Part shown: positions 25,278 to 33,821 of the stretch, in pieces
How positions within the stretch are numbered: position 1 is the stretch's first letter
Layout of the letters: the number at the start of each line of letters is the position of its first letter
Assembly (NCBI GenBank): GCA_023435725.1
Contig: JAEYRD010000216.1
Span: 10,231-74,230 of the forward strand
Direction of reading: 5' to 3'
Length of the DNA: 64,000 nt
Source: Pseudomonadota bacterium
GTDB taxonomy: Bacteria; Pseudomonadota; Alphaproteobacteria; Rhizobiales; Xanthobacteraceae
The notes under the pieces: model-generated
Seen by the model: only the letters and a program-made list of their open reading frames with translations
What the model was told of the DNA's origin: nothing
Databases searched by the model: none
Translations under genes and position numbers: made by a program

Positions 25278-26021
25278 ATGGAACGTTTTCGGGGGAAGGT
25301 TGTCCTGGTAACCGGCGGTACGCGCGGAATAGGCGCTGGGCTGGTCGGCTCGTTCCTGAAAGAGGGCGCGATGGTTGGCTTCTCCGGCACCAGCGCAGCC
25401 AGTATCGCCGAGGCCGTATCGAGATACGGGGCTTCGCAGATGGTCCACGGGATCGTCGCCGATCTTGCGCATCCGGATGCGGGGGCCGATCTTGTGCAAG
25501 CTGTGCTTGGTCACTTTGGCCGGATTGATGTCGTGATCAATAACGCCGGCGTCGGCAGCACCTTGAACGAATGGGAGGTGACGCCGGCCGAATGGGATCG
25601 TGTTCACGCCGTCAACCTGCGTGCCACGTTCTTCGTCGCTCAACATGCCGCGCGATCGATGCGAGCCAACGGCGGCGGAAGCATTCTCAATATCTCCTCG
25701 ATTGCGGGGCAACATGGCGGAGTTGCCGGCAGCCCGGCCTACGCATCATCCAAGGCCGCCGTGATCGGTCTGACGAAGTCGCTTGCGCGGCGCTTTGCTC
25801 CCTATGGAATCCGCGTCAATTGCCTGGCGCCCGCGGATATCGAGACAGACATGACTGCAAATTGGCCGGCAGAGTTGCGCGACAAGCTGAATGCCATGAC
25901 GCCGCTTGGTCGTTTCGGAACGACCGACGAGGTCAATGGGGCGGCGCTCTTCCTGGCCTCGGGCGAAGCGAGCTTCATCACGGGGCAAACGTTGGCGGTC
26001 AATGGTGGCGCCTACATGTGA
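25278..26021 (+). CDS. Short-chain dehydrogenase/reductase (FabG-like)
   Basis: A 247-residue classical SDR: nucleotide-binding TGGTRGIG near residues 12-19, NNAGVG, and catalytic Ser near 142 (NISSIAG), Tyr155 and Lys159 (YASSK). It ends in the usual TGQTLAVNGG. The ribosome-binding site is AGGAAGGTAACC-ATG. It is 23 bp downstream of the triple-Rid gene and ends exactly where the convergent LysR gene ends. It likely oxidises or reduces a hydroxy/keto intermediate of the same pathway. Substrate unknown. Confidence 0.88.
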   Translation: MERFRGKVVLVTGGTRGIGAGLVGSFLKEGAMVGFSGTSAASIAEAVSRYGASQMVHGIVADLAHPDAGADLVQAVLGHFGRIDVVINNAGVGSTLNEWEVTPAEWDRVHAVNLRATFFVAQHAARSMRANGGGSILNISSIAGQHGGVAGSPAYASSKAAVIGLTKSLARRFAPYGIRVNCLAPADIETDMTANWPAELRDKLNAMTPLGRFGTTDEVNGAALFLASGEASFITGQTLAVNGGAYM

Positions 26022-26942
26022 CTAGCGCGCGTTGTCAGGCGCGGAGGCCCGTTCGGCCTCGTCCTTGAGTAGGTCCACAAAAGCGCTGACCGCCAGCGGA
26101 AGGCGTCTGCCGGACAGCACGCAAACGTCATGCGATGCGTGCCGGAACGTGTCCTCGAGGATCGGAATGCTGACGAGCGCGCAGCTCTCGATCTCTTGCA
26201 GGGTCGGGAGCGTCGGCAGGAACGTGACCCCGCCACCATAGCGGGCAAAACCCTTCAGTGCTGCGATCGAGTTAGTTTCCAATGTGGCCGACAGGTGCAG
26301 CTTCCGTGCACCGATCGCAGCGTCGATGAGCCGGCGTATCCCGAAGGTCTTCTCCGGTACCGCAAGAGTGTGTCTCAGGACTTCCGGCAACTCCAGCGAG
26401 GTCGCGCGGGCAAGCGGATGACTCGGAGCAACCACCGCACACAGCGGGTCGTGAATATGCGCCGCAAAGCTCAGGAGTTCGTCGGCCTCCGCGTTGAAAA
26501 CCAGGCCGATGTCACCGGTTCCATCATGTAGACTGCGTGTGATGGCCGACGTGCCGGCGACATCAAGTTCATAGGTGATGCCAGGAAACTTCCTGTGAAA
26601 CGAGGCGATGGTCCGGGTCAGCAAGTAATCGACGAGCCCCTCATTCGCCTTGATGCGAATGTGACCGCGCTGAAGGCCACGCAGCGAGTCGATCTCTCCG
26701 CGAAGCCGCTCGACATCCAAGAGGAAGTTTCGGGAGAAACGCGCGAGGGTATCGGCCGCCTCCGTGGGCGCGACCCCGCGCGGCAACCTCTCGAAGAGCG
26801 GCACGCCTACCATTTGCTCGAGCCTCGAGATCTGCCTGCTCACGGCTGAGGGGGCGACGTTGAGAGATGACGACGCGTGCCTTATCGACTTCAGCCGATA
26901 CACCTCCCGAAAGTAGCGGATCAGCGTGGACTCTAGTTGCAT
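26022..26942 (-). CDS. LysR-family transcriptional regulator of the ABC/Rid cluster
   Basis: A 306-residue regulator. The start at 26942 is supported by GGAG eight bases upstream and by the HTH that follows (STLIRYFREVYRLKSIRHASSSLNVAPSAVSRQISRLE). The effector domain runs from about residue 95. It is divergent from the DUF3830/binding-protein genes, with composite element C between them. It is therefore the best candidate to bind all three elements. Near its own start (26947-26963) is an imperfect version (GTTGC-N7-GAAAC). Confidence 0.9.
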   Translation of the reverse strand: MQLESTLIRYFREVYRLKSIRHASSSLNVAPSAVSRQISRLEQMVGVPLFERLPRGVAPTEAADTLARFSRNFLLDVERLRGEIDSLRGLQRGHIRIKANEGLVDYLLTRTIASFHRKFPGITYELDVAGTSAITRSLHDGTGDIGLVFNAEADELLSFAAHIHDPLCAVVAPSHPLARATSLELPEVLRHTLAVPEKTFGIRRLIDAAIGARKLHLSATLETNSIAALKGFARYGGGVTFLPTLPTLQEIESCALVSIPILEDTFRHASHDVCVLSGRRLPLAVSAFVDLLKDEAERASAPDNAR

Positions 26943-27098
26943 GAGAGTTGCTCCAGAGGAAACATTATCAGCAAAGGTTGACAATTTGGGCAACTCAAAG
27001 ATGGTACTGGCTCGGTCCAGGTAGATAAAAAACAAACATCTGCAGCCATTTCGAGCAGTTCAGGAGTATTTAGAGCGCAGTTTGCCCGCCTGACGTGC

Positions 27099-27143
27099 GT
27101 TGCGAAATTAGCAACAGTGCATTCGTAAGATTGATCTTGTGAG
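27099..27143 (+). promoter_or_regulatory. LysR-type composite element C, LysR/DUF3830 intergenic region
   Basis: GTTGC (27099-27103), 7 bp, GCAAC (27111-27115), then 15 bp, then TTGATCTTGTGAG (27131-27143), the second block being identical to that of element A. It sits between the divergent LysR gene and the DUF3830 gene, the classical position for LysR control. The DUF3830 start is 78 bp downstream. Confidence 0.72.
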
Positions 27144-27220
27144 TACGGTTCATTGCGAGAGACTGGTTTCCTAATCAGAGAGCATCTGACGATTTGTCAT
27201 CTGAGGAGCCGGAGACCGGA

Positions 27221-27658
27221 ATGCCAAAGCTACTATTCAGTTTTGCCCGCGGGGGCAGCTTCACAGCAAAAGTGATGGTCGATAAGGCACCTAAGACATG
27301 GGAAGCTCTTCGGGCCCACATGCCGGTAACCATCAAGGCCTACAATGCCCGGTGGACGGGTCGGGAAACCCACATCAAGCTTGACCTCCCAAGCAAGCCG
27401 CCGCGCGAAAACCAGATCCTAAACGCCGGGCTGGGTGACGTCATCTACGCCTGCGAATGGTCCGATCGCGATGTCACCGGCTTCGAAGCAATCGGCTGGT
27501 TCTACGGGACGGAGACGGTTCGCGATTGGCGCGGCGAGTCGCGCGTAAACCTCTTTGCTCGCGTTGATCAAAGCCAATGGCCCTTCTTGGAAGAGGTTGG
27601 CCTGAGGACATGGCGCGAGGGCGGTGAAGACTGCACGGTGACCGTCGTCGAAGATTAG
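27221..27658 (+). CDS. DUF3830-family (cyclophilin-like) protein
   Basis: A 145-residue protein starting at ATG with GGAG six bases upstream; a TTG 27 bp earlier is less likely. It reads as the DUF3830 family: an early APKTWEALRAHMP helix, the ENQ...GDVIYACEW segment and a C-terminal strand pair. The family has a cyclophilin-like barrel with no proven activity and is often found beside ABC importers and amide-compound catabolic genes. Here it is the first gene after composite element C and is followed by the solute-binding protein gene. Confidence 0.7.
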   Translation: MPKLLFSFARGGSFTAKVMVDKAPKTWEALRAHMPVTIKAYNARWTGRETHIKLDLPSKPPRENQILNAGLGDVIYACEWSDRDVTGFEAIGWFYGTETVRDWRGESRVNLFARVDQSQWPFLEEVGLRTWREGGEDCTVTVVED

Positions 27659-27678
27659 CGCCGGGAATCCAGCCGGCG
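27659..27678 (+). other. Hairpin between the DUF3830 and binding-protein genes
   Basis: Perfect 6-bp arms CGCCGG (27659-27664) and CCGGCG (27673-27678) with an 8-nt loop, starting at the base after the DUF3830 stop codon. No T-run follows. It could be an attenuator or an mRNA-processing/stability hairpin giving different levels of the two products. Confidence 0.35.
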
Positions 27679-27738
27679 ATGCAACGTGCCGCGGGCGGAT
27701 GTTCCCCGAACTTTCAAACCTGATACGGAGTAGGTCGT

Positions 27739-29388
27739 ATGATTTGTCGTCGGACAATTTCTGTCCTCGCTGCTGTGGCGTTTGCGTTGGGGGTATCGAC
27801 GTCGGCATTTGCGCAGAGCAAAATACTTCGGATCGGCATGACCGCCAGTGACATTCCCAAGACTCATGGCCAGCCGGACCAGGCGTTCGAGGGAAATCGT
27901 CTGACCGGCCTCACGATGTACGATGCTCTGACGGCCTGGGACTACAAGACCGGCACCAGGATCATGCCGGTTCTTGCCACCGAATGGGCAGTGAGTGCGG
28001 ACGACAAGACGAAGTGGATGTTCAAGCTTCGGTCAGGAGTGACGTTCAAGGACGGTTCGCCTTTCAATGCTGACGCCGTTGTGTGGAACGTTCAAAAGGT
28101 ACTCGACAAGGCCGCGCCCCAATTTGATCCGAGCCAAGTGGGTTGGACCGTTCCACGCATGCCGACGTTGCGCTCGGCGCGCAAGATCGACGATATGACG
28201 GTCGAGTTTACGACGTCCGAGCCGGATTCCTTCCTGCCACTGAACCTGGTCAATCTGTTTATGGCATCGCCGGTGCACTGGCGTGCCAAGCTGGCTGCGG
28301 TGCCGGCTGAAGTCACCGACCCGGCGCAGCGCGCCGCCAAGGCCTGGGAGGAGTTCGCAAAGGATCCGTCCGGTACCGGCTCCTTCACATTGTCGCGCTT
28401 TGTGCCACGTGAGCGGCTCGAGCTCGTTCGCAACGACAATTATTGGGACAAGAGCCGACTTCCGAAGATCGATCGTATCGTTCTGATCCCGCTTCCGGAC
28501 GTGAATTCGCGCACGGCGGCGCTGCTTGCCGGTCAAGTCGACTTCGTGGAGGCGCCCGCACCGGATGCGGTAGCGTCAATACGCGCCCGCGGATTCACCA
28601 TTGCAACAAGTCAAAGTGCGCATGTGTGGCCGTGGCAGCCGTCCCTTCTCCCCGGTACGCCCTGGCAGGACAAGCGGGTCAGGCAGGCAGCCAATCTTTG
28701 CGTCGACCGGAATGACCTCGTGGAGCTGAATGGGGGCATCGCGGAGCCGGCGGTCGGCATGGTGCGTCCCAATCACCCCTGGTTCGGAAAGCCGACGTTC
28801 AAGCTCCGTTTCGATGCGAACGAAGGGCGCCGTCTGATGAAGGAGGCCGGCTATTCCGACAACAAGCTCGCTACCGTGAAGGTGATCACGGCCATCGCCG
28901 GTTCGGGAATGATGCAGCCCCTTCCGATGAACGAGTTGATCCAGGAAGCTCTCCGCAAGTGCTATTTCGATGTCAAGATCGAGGTGCTGGAATGGGGCAC
29001 GTTGTTCACGAATTGGCGAGAGGGACCGCAGGCGGCGTCGGCGCGCGGTGCCAACACGACAAACGTGTCCATTGCGACAATCGACCCATTCTTCGCACTG
29101 GCACGCTTCGCGGATTCGCGTATGGCGCCACCCTTGTCGAACAATTGGGGCTTCATCAACGATCCGGAACTTGACCGACTGACAGCGGTAGCAAGAACGA
29201 CTTTTGATCCCGACGCCCGTGATCTCGCTCTCTCGAAGGTCCACGAGAGACTTGTCGATGAGGCAATGTTCATGTTCTTCGTGCACGAGGTCGCGCCGAG
29301 GGCATTGTCGCCTCGCATTACGGGCTTCTCGGCCCCGAACGGGTACTACATCGACTGGTCGGCACTCGACATGAAACCGGCACAGTAA
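27739..29388 (+). CDS. Peptide-type ABC transporter substrate-binding protein (SBP family 5)
   Basis: A 549-residue periplasmic binding protein with a signal peptide (MICRRTISVLAAVAFALG..., cut near AFA-QS) and ribosome-binding site GGAGTAGGTCGT-ATG. Family-5 features include YDALTAWDYKTG, the LRSGVTFKDGSPFNADAVVWN block and a C-terminal hinge segment. It is the only binding protein in the window and shares element C with the regulator. It therefore most likely feeds the permease/ATPase set at 19-23 kb although it is encoded apart. Ligand unknown. Confidence 0.9.
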   Translation: MICRRTISVLAAVAFALGVSTSAFAQSKILRIGMTASDIPKTHGQPDQAFEGNRLTGLTMYDALTAWDYKTGTRIMPVLATEWAVSADDKTKWMFKLRSGVTFKDGSPFNADAVVWNVQKVLDKAAPQFDPSQVGWTVPRMPTLRSARKIDDMTVEFTTSEPDSFLPLNLVNLFMASPVHWRAKLAAVPAEVTDPAQRAAKAWEEFAKDPSGTGSFTLSRFVPRERLELVRNDNYWDKSRLPKIDRIVLIPLPDVNSRTAALLAGQVDFVEAPAPDAVASIRARGFTIATSQSAHVWPWQPSLLPGTPWQDKRVRQAANLCVDRNDLVELNGGIAEPAVGMVRPNHPWFGKPTFKLRFDANEGRRLMKEAGYSDNKLATVKVITAIAGSGMMQPLPMNELIQEALRKCYFDVKIEVLEWGTLFTNWREGPQAASARGANTTNVSIATIDPFFALARFADSRMAPPLSNNWGFINDPELDRLTAVARTTFDPDARDLALSKVHERLVDEAMFMFFVHEVAPRALSPRITGFSAPNGYYIDWSALDMKPAQ

Positions 29389-29425
29389 ACGACTTTCTTC
29401 GGCCAAGCGCGGTAGCAGTCCTGTG

Positions 29426-29440
29426 CTCTCGCTCCGAGAG
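29426..29440 (+). terminator. Short hairpin after the binding-protein gene
   Basis: CTCTCG and CGAGAG (6-bp arms) pair around a 3-nt loop 37 bp after the stop codon. There is no T-run, so termination is only a possibility. Confidence 0.25.
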
Positions 29441-29445
29441 AAGCA

Positions 29446-29787
29446 ATGGTTTGCCAAAACAGTCCGCGACGGCGCCTGCCATCTTGGGCTCTCGCCGCCC
29501 TAACGAAATCGCATCAACTGTGCATATTCGAGCAGTTCTGCGATCCGGATCTCGGGGCACCCATCCATATTCGAGCGGTGGAAAACGTTTTGGACGTCAT
29601 GGAGGGGCGGGCGGAGATCATCTCGGCCACGAGATGCGCATCGTCCTGCCCAACCAGTCCGTGGTGATCCCGGCTGGCAGGCGCCACGGCTTCAAGTACA
29701 TCGCCACCGATATCCCTGAGGGTGCAGGCCACTCCCGCCGCGGCCATCTTCGAGGCCCGTCGGCAGGAGAGCTTGAGGGAAAGGTGA
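29446..29787 (+). pseudogene. Frameshifted cupin-domain gene
   Basis: Pieces of one cupin are read only by switching frame three times: an N-terminal piece ending near STVHI, then FEQFCDPDLGAPIHIRAVENVL...EGRAEI, then GHEMRIVLPNQSVVIPAGRRHGFKYI, then VQATPAAAIFEARRQES. The two cupin motifs (H-x-H-like PIHIRAVENV...G and the PAGRRHGF block) are recognisable, but the first histidine pair is already eroded. No single frame spans the gene, so it is decayed rather than one sequencing slip. It lies at the end of the ABC/Rid cluster. Confidence 0.6.
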
Positions 29788-29883
29788 AGTTGCCCAGCCT
29801 TGACCAATGCTACCGCATTTCACCGAATCTCAACCACAAAGAGGAGGCTCGATTTACTTTAAGGGAAGCTCTGACCCTGCGTG

Positions 29884-31041
29884 TCATCCGTTGAAAATCA
29901 CGCGCTGAAACCGGTACAGCGCAGCCCCGAAGAAAATGCCGCCGATCACGGTCATCGCAACGATCTCTGGCCAGACGATCGCGGCTTCGGCACCACGATA
30001 GAGCACGTCCTGGGCGAAAATGACGAAATGCGGCGTCGGGCTGATCAGCTTCATCAGGTACTGCAGCCACACCGGCATGCTTTCCAGCGGTGTCGTGCCG
30101 CCCGAAAGCAGCATCATCACCATGAGCACCGGGATCGACAGCAGGCCGAACTGGGCCATCGTGGAAGCAATGGTGCCGAGCGCAATGCCGAGTGATGCGA
30201 CCGTGAACACATAGAAGCACGAGCCGCCCAGAAACAGCAGGATCGATCCCGTAATCGGCACCTGCAGCAACCACTGCACCACGACCAGCAGCGACAAACC
30301 CGCCGAAAGCACGATGACGATGCCGTTGGCCAGGATCTTCGACAGCATGATTTCGATGGGAACCACCGGCATGACCAGGAGGTGCTCGACGGTGCCCTGC
30401 TCGCGCTCGCGAATCAGGGCGGCGCCGGTCAAGAGCACCGTGATCATGGTGAGGTTGCTGATGATCTGCATCACCGAGGTGAACCAGCTCGACTTCAGGT
30501 TCGGATTGAATTTCACCTCGGTAACCATCCTGCTCAAGACGTCGACGCCGCCTTCGCGTCCCGTCATGAACTGGGTCACATAGCCGACGACAATGCTCTG
30601 GATGTAGGTCATCCCATTGAACGCCTGGGCGGCCGCCGTGGCATCGACATCGATCTGGATGCTTGGCTGCCGCCCGGCGAGAATATCCGCCTCGAATTTC
30701 GGCGGGATCTCGATCACGAAGACGACGCGCTGTGAATTCATGGCGGCGTCGATGCCCGCCGCGGCAAGCTGAATGGCCGGCTTGAAGGTCGGTGGCGTGA
30801 GGCCATCGGCGATGCGGCGCGAGAGGTCGGAATGGTCCTCATCGACGATGCCGACCGAAAGGTTGGTCGCTTCGGTCGAGGCGCCGGTGGCGACAGCGTA
30901 GATCGCAACCGTGAAGGAATAGGCAACCAGCGCCAGCATGACCGGGTCGGAGCGGAAGCTGCGCAGCTCCTTGATCATCAGCCGGTAGATGTTGGAAAGG
31001 TGCAGGCGCAACTTGGCAAGGCGGCCGTTCGAGGGCGACAT
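29884..31041 (-). CDS. ABC-2 type export permease (YhhJ-like)
   Basis: A 385-residue membrane protein starting 2 bp after the stop of the ABC ATPase gene, with GGAGAG upstream. It has one N-terminal helix (about 28-48), a large periplasmic region (about 50-170) and a cluster of five helices in the C-terminal half including MMLLSGGTTPLESMP, the ABC-2 family pattern. It is the last gene of a three-gene minus-strand export operon with an HlyD-like adaptor and a double-ATPase/permease fusion. Confidence 0.87.
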   Translation of the reverse strand: MSPSNGRLAKLRLHLSNIYRLMIKELRSFRSDPVMLALVAYSFTVAIYAVATGASTEATNLSVGIVDEDHSDLSRRIADGLTPPTFKPAIQLAAAGIDAAMNSQRVVFVIEIPPKFEADILAGRQPSIQIDVDATAAAQAFNGMTYIQSIVVGYVTQFMTGREGGVDVLSRMVTEVKFNPNLKSSWFTSVMQIISNLTMITVLLTGAALIREREQGTVEHLLVMPVVPIEIMLSKILANGIVIVLSAGLSLLVVVQWLLQVPITGSILLFLGGSCFYVFTVASLGIALGTIASTMAQFGLLSIPVLMVMMLLSGGTTPLESMPVWLQYLMKLISPTPHFVIFAQDVLYRGAEAAIVWPEIVAMTVIGGIFFGAALYRFQRVIFNG

Positions 31042-31043
31042 CG

Positions 31044-33821
31044 TCAGCTCTCCTGTTTCCGCAACAGCAATTGCGCGGCGATGAAGAAGCCGGCCGCGAA
31101 CATCGCCAGAACGATGTCGTTGAACCACAGATCGGAAAGTCCGAGCCCCTTGGTGAAGGTGCCGACGCTGATTGGCTGAAACCAGGCCGCCGGAAAGATC
31201 AGGCCGATCAGCCGGCCCTGACCGGTCAGCGAGGACACCGGCACGAGCAGACCCGAGAAATTCACCACGGGGATGATGGCGAGGATCATGGTTGCAAACA
31301 CCGCTGCGACCTGGGTCCGCGTGAAAGTCGACACCAGTTGTCCAAAACCGCAGGTTGAGAAGACATAGAGCAAAGCCCCGAGTGTGAGGGCGCCGAGAGA
31401 GCCTCTGACTGGCACGTGGAAGACGAAGAACGCCATCAATAGCAACAGGACGAAGGTGAGCATGCCGACGACGACATAGGGAAACTGCTTGCCCATCAGG
31501 AATTCGAATTTGCTGACAGGCGTGGAGCGGAAGTTGGCGATCGAACCGGTCTCCTTCTCGCGGACGACGCCGATCGTCGCCATCACGGCGGGGATCAACA
31601 CCAGCATGATCACCACGACGCTCGGAACCATGGAAAACACGCTCTTAAAAGCCTGGTTGTAGCGGAAGCGGCTTTCGATATTGATGCCTCCGAGATAGGC
31701 GCTGGACGCCCCGTTGGGGCCGATGCGCTCGGTGACAAGGTCCTGCGCATAGCGCAGCAGCAAGCCGGTCACGTAACCCTTGGCGGTCTCGCCGCGGAAC
31801 GGCATGGCGCCGTCGATCCAGAAGGCGACCTCGGGCGCGTGCAGGCTCGCAAGATCGCGGCCAAAGCCGGCGGGAATCTCGACGACGACGGCGAGTTCTC
31901 CGCTGCGCATTCGCTGATCGAGCTCGGCGGTGGAGGTCACCGGCGGCCGCTCGGTGAAATAGTGCGAGCCGGAAAAGCTTTCTAGCAGCCGGCGGCTTTC
32001 CGGCGTCCGGTCCTGGTCGAACGCCGCATATTTCAGGTTCTCGACATCGAAGGTGATGCCATAGCCCATGGCCAGCATCAGGATGACGGGGCCGACGAAG
32101 GCGAATGCCAGGCGGAAGGGATCGCGCAACAGCTCCATCGTCTCGCGCCTTGCATAGGCCCATAGCCGTCCCGGATCGAATCGCCTGAACCCGTGCGATG
32201 GCGTCGACGTGGCAGCGGCAGACGTGGCTGCCGTCGCGGCTTCGGGCGCTCCGCCTTGGGGGGCTGAACCAATCTGTTTCCTTGTTTCAGCGGCGGCCTC
32301 CTCCAGATAGGAGATGAAGGCATCCTCGAGAGTTTTCTGGCCGCGCTCTCTGGTCAGCTCCTTCGGTGCGCCCACGGCGAGGACCCGGCCCTGATGCATC
32401 AGCGAGATGCGGTCGCAGCGCTCCGCCTCGTTCATGAAATGGGTCGACAGGAAGATGGTGACGCCGTCGTTGCGCGAGAGATCGATCAGCGAGCGCCAGA
32501 ACGCGTCGCGGGCGACCGGGTCGACGCCCGAGGTGGGCTCGTCGAGAATCAACATCGCCGGACGGTGCAGCACGGCCACCGCAAGCTGCAGCCGCTGCTT
32601 GATGCCGAGTGGCAGGCTTTCCGGCTTGGTATCGGCCACGTCCTTCAGCTCGTAGCGCTCCAGCAATTCGGCGATGCGGCCTTCGATCTCGTCTGCCGGA
32701 AGGTGGTAGAGATGCGCATGCAGATCAAGGTTCTGCCGCACGGTCAGCTCGTTGTAGAGCGAGAACGCCTGCGACATGTAACCGACGTTGCGGCGCGCCT
32801 CCATGTCGTCGGCCGCCAACGGCTTGCCGAACAGCTTTGCAGATCCTTCGGTGACCGGTAGCAGGCCGGTCATCATTTTCATGGTCGTGGTCTTGCCGCA
32901 GCCATTCGAGCCCAGGAAGCCAAATATCTCGCCGCGCCCGATGCGAAAGCTCACATGGTCGACGGCGACGAAATCGTCGAACCGGCGCGTCAGGCCTTCC
33001 GCCTCGATCGCCGCCGTGTCGTCATCCTCTGCGGCGCGCGGCGGGACGATGACGGCTTGATGCTGCCCGCGCTTTTCCGGAGGCAGCAACGCGATGAAGG
33101 CCTCGTCGAGCGTGCTTTTGCCCGCCTTGGCGAGGATCTCCTGCGGCGCGCCCTGCGCGATGACCTTGCCGTCGTCCATCGCGGCAAGCCAGTCGAACCG
33201 GCTCGCCTCGTCCATATAGGCGGTTGCGACGATCACGCTCATATGCGGGCGCCGCGCGCGGATGGAATCGATCAGTTCCCAGAACTGCCTGCGCGACAGC
33301 GGATCGACGCCCGTGGTGGGCTCGTCGAGGATCAGCAGGTCGGGATCATGCATCAGCGAGCAGCACAGGCTCGCTTTCTGCTTCATGCCGCCCGACAGCT
33401 TGCCGCATGGCCGGTCGGCGAACGGGGCTAAACCTGTGGCCTTCAGCAGCTCGTCGATGCGCGCGCGGCGCTCGGTTGCGCCCTGGCCGAACAGGCGGCC
33501 GAAGAAGTCGATATTGTCAAAGACACTGAGCGTCGGATAGAGGTTGCGGCCGAGCCCTTGCGGCATGTAGGCAATGCGGCCATAGCTCCGTTCGCGATGG
33601 CGCTCGTCGGCCATGTTGCCGTCGAGCACCGCGACCTTGCCCGCCTGAACCTTGCGCACGCCGGAGATCACAGCGAGCAGGGTGGACTTGCCGACGCCGT
33701 CGGGCCCTATCAATCCCGCCATGCACTGTGCGGGAATATCGAGCGTGAGGTCATCGAGCGCGAAGGTCTTGCCGTAGCGATGCGTGACCTGCTCGATGCT
33801 TGCGACAATGGGGGTGGTCAT
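31044..33821 (-). CDS. Double-ATPase/permease ABC exporter fusion (RbbA-like)
   Basis: A 925-residue fusion. The first ATPase (about 5-240) has Walker A GPDGVGKST, signature LSGGMKQK and Walker B LILDEPTTGVD. The second (about 270-500) has GSNGCGKTT, a degenerate signature LPLGIKQR and LILDEPTSGVD. An ABC-2 permease domain follows (about 555-925) with one helix, a periplasmic domain and five more helices. This layout matches the RbbA/YhiH type. It overlaps the adaptor gene by 4 bp. Substrate unknown; an RbbA ribosomal role should not be assumed from the architecture. Confidence 0.88.
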   Translation of the reverse strand: MTTPIVASIEQVTHRYGKTFALDDLTLDIPAQCMAGLIGPDGVGKSTLLAVISGVRKVQAGKVAVLDGNMADERHRERSYGRIAYMPQGLGRNLYPTLSVFDNIDFFGRLFGQGATERRARIDELLKATGLAPFADRPCGKLSGGMKQKASLCCSLMHDPDLLILDEPTTGVDPLSRRQFWELIDSIRARRPHMSVIVATAYMDEASRFDWLAAMDDGKVIAQGAPQEILAKAGKSTLDEAFIALLPPEKRGQHQAVIVPPRAAEDDDTAAIEAEGLTRRFDDFVAVDHVSFRIGRGEIFGFLGSNGCGKTTTMKMMTGLLPVTEGSAKLFGKPLAADDMEARRNVGYMSQAFSLYNELTVRQNLDLHAHLYHLPADEIEGRIAELLERYELKDVADTKPESLPLGIKQRLQLAVAVLHRPAMLILDEPTSGVDPVARDAFWRSLIDLSRNDGVTIFLSTHFMNEAERCDRISLMHQGRVLAVGAPKELTRERGQKTLEDAFISYLEEAAAETRKQIGSAPQGGAPEAATAATSAAATSTPSHGFRRFDPGRLWAYARRETMELLRDPFRLAFAFVGPVILMLAMGYGITFDVENLKYAAFDQDRTPESRRLLESFSGSHYFTERPPVTSTAELDQRMRSGELAVVVEIPAGFGRDLASLHAPEVAFWIDGAMPFRGETAKGYVTGLLLRYAQDLVTERIGPNGASSAYLGGINIESRFRYNQAFKSVFSMVPSVVVIMLVLIPAVMATIGVVREKETGSIANFRSTPVSKFEFLMGKQFPYVVVGMLTFVLLLLMAFFVFHVPVRGSLGALTLGALLYVFSTCGFGQLVSTFTRTQVAAVFATMILAIIPVVNFSGLLVPVSSLTGQGRLIGLIFPAAWFQPISVGTFTKGLGLSDLWFNDIVLAMFAAGFFIAAQLLLRKQES

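Noticed and set aside
27050..29538. Shared 12-mer TTCGAGCAGTTC at 27050 and 29527
   Set aside because: Many 12-bp matches are expected by chance in 64 kb, and the two copies have no common context.
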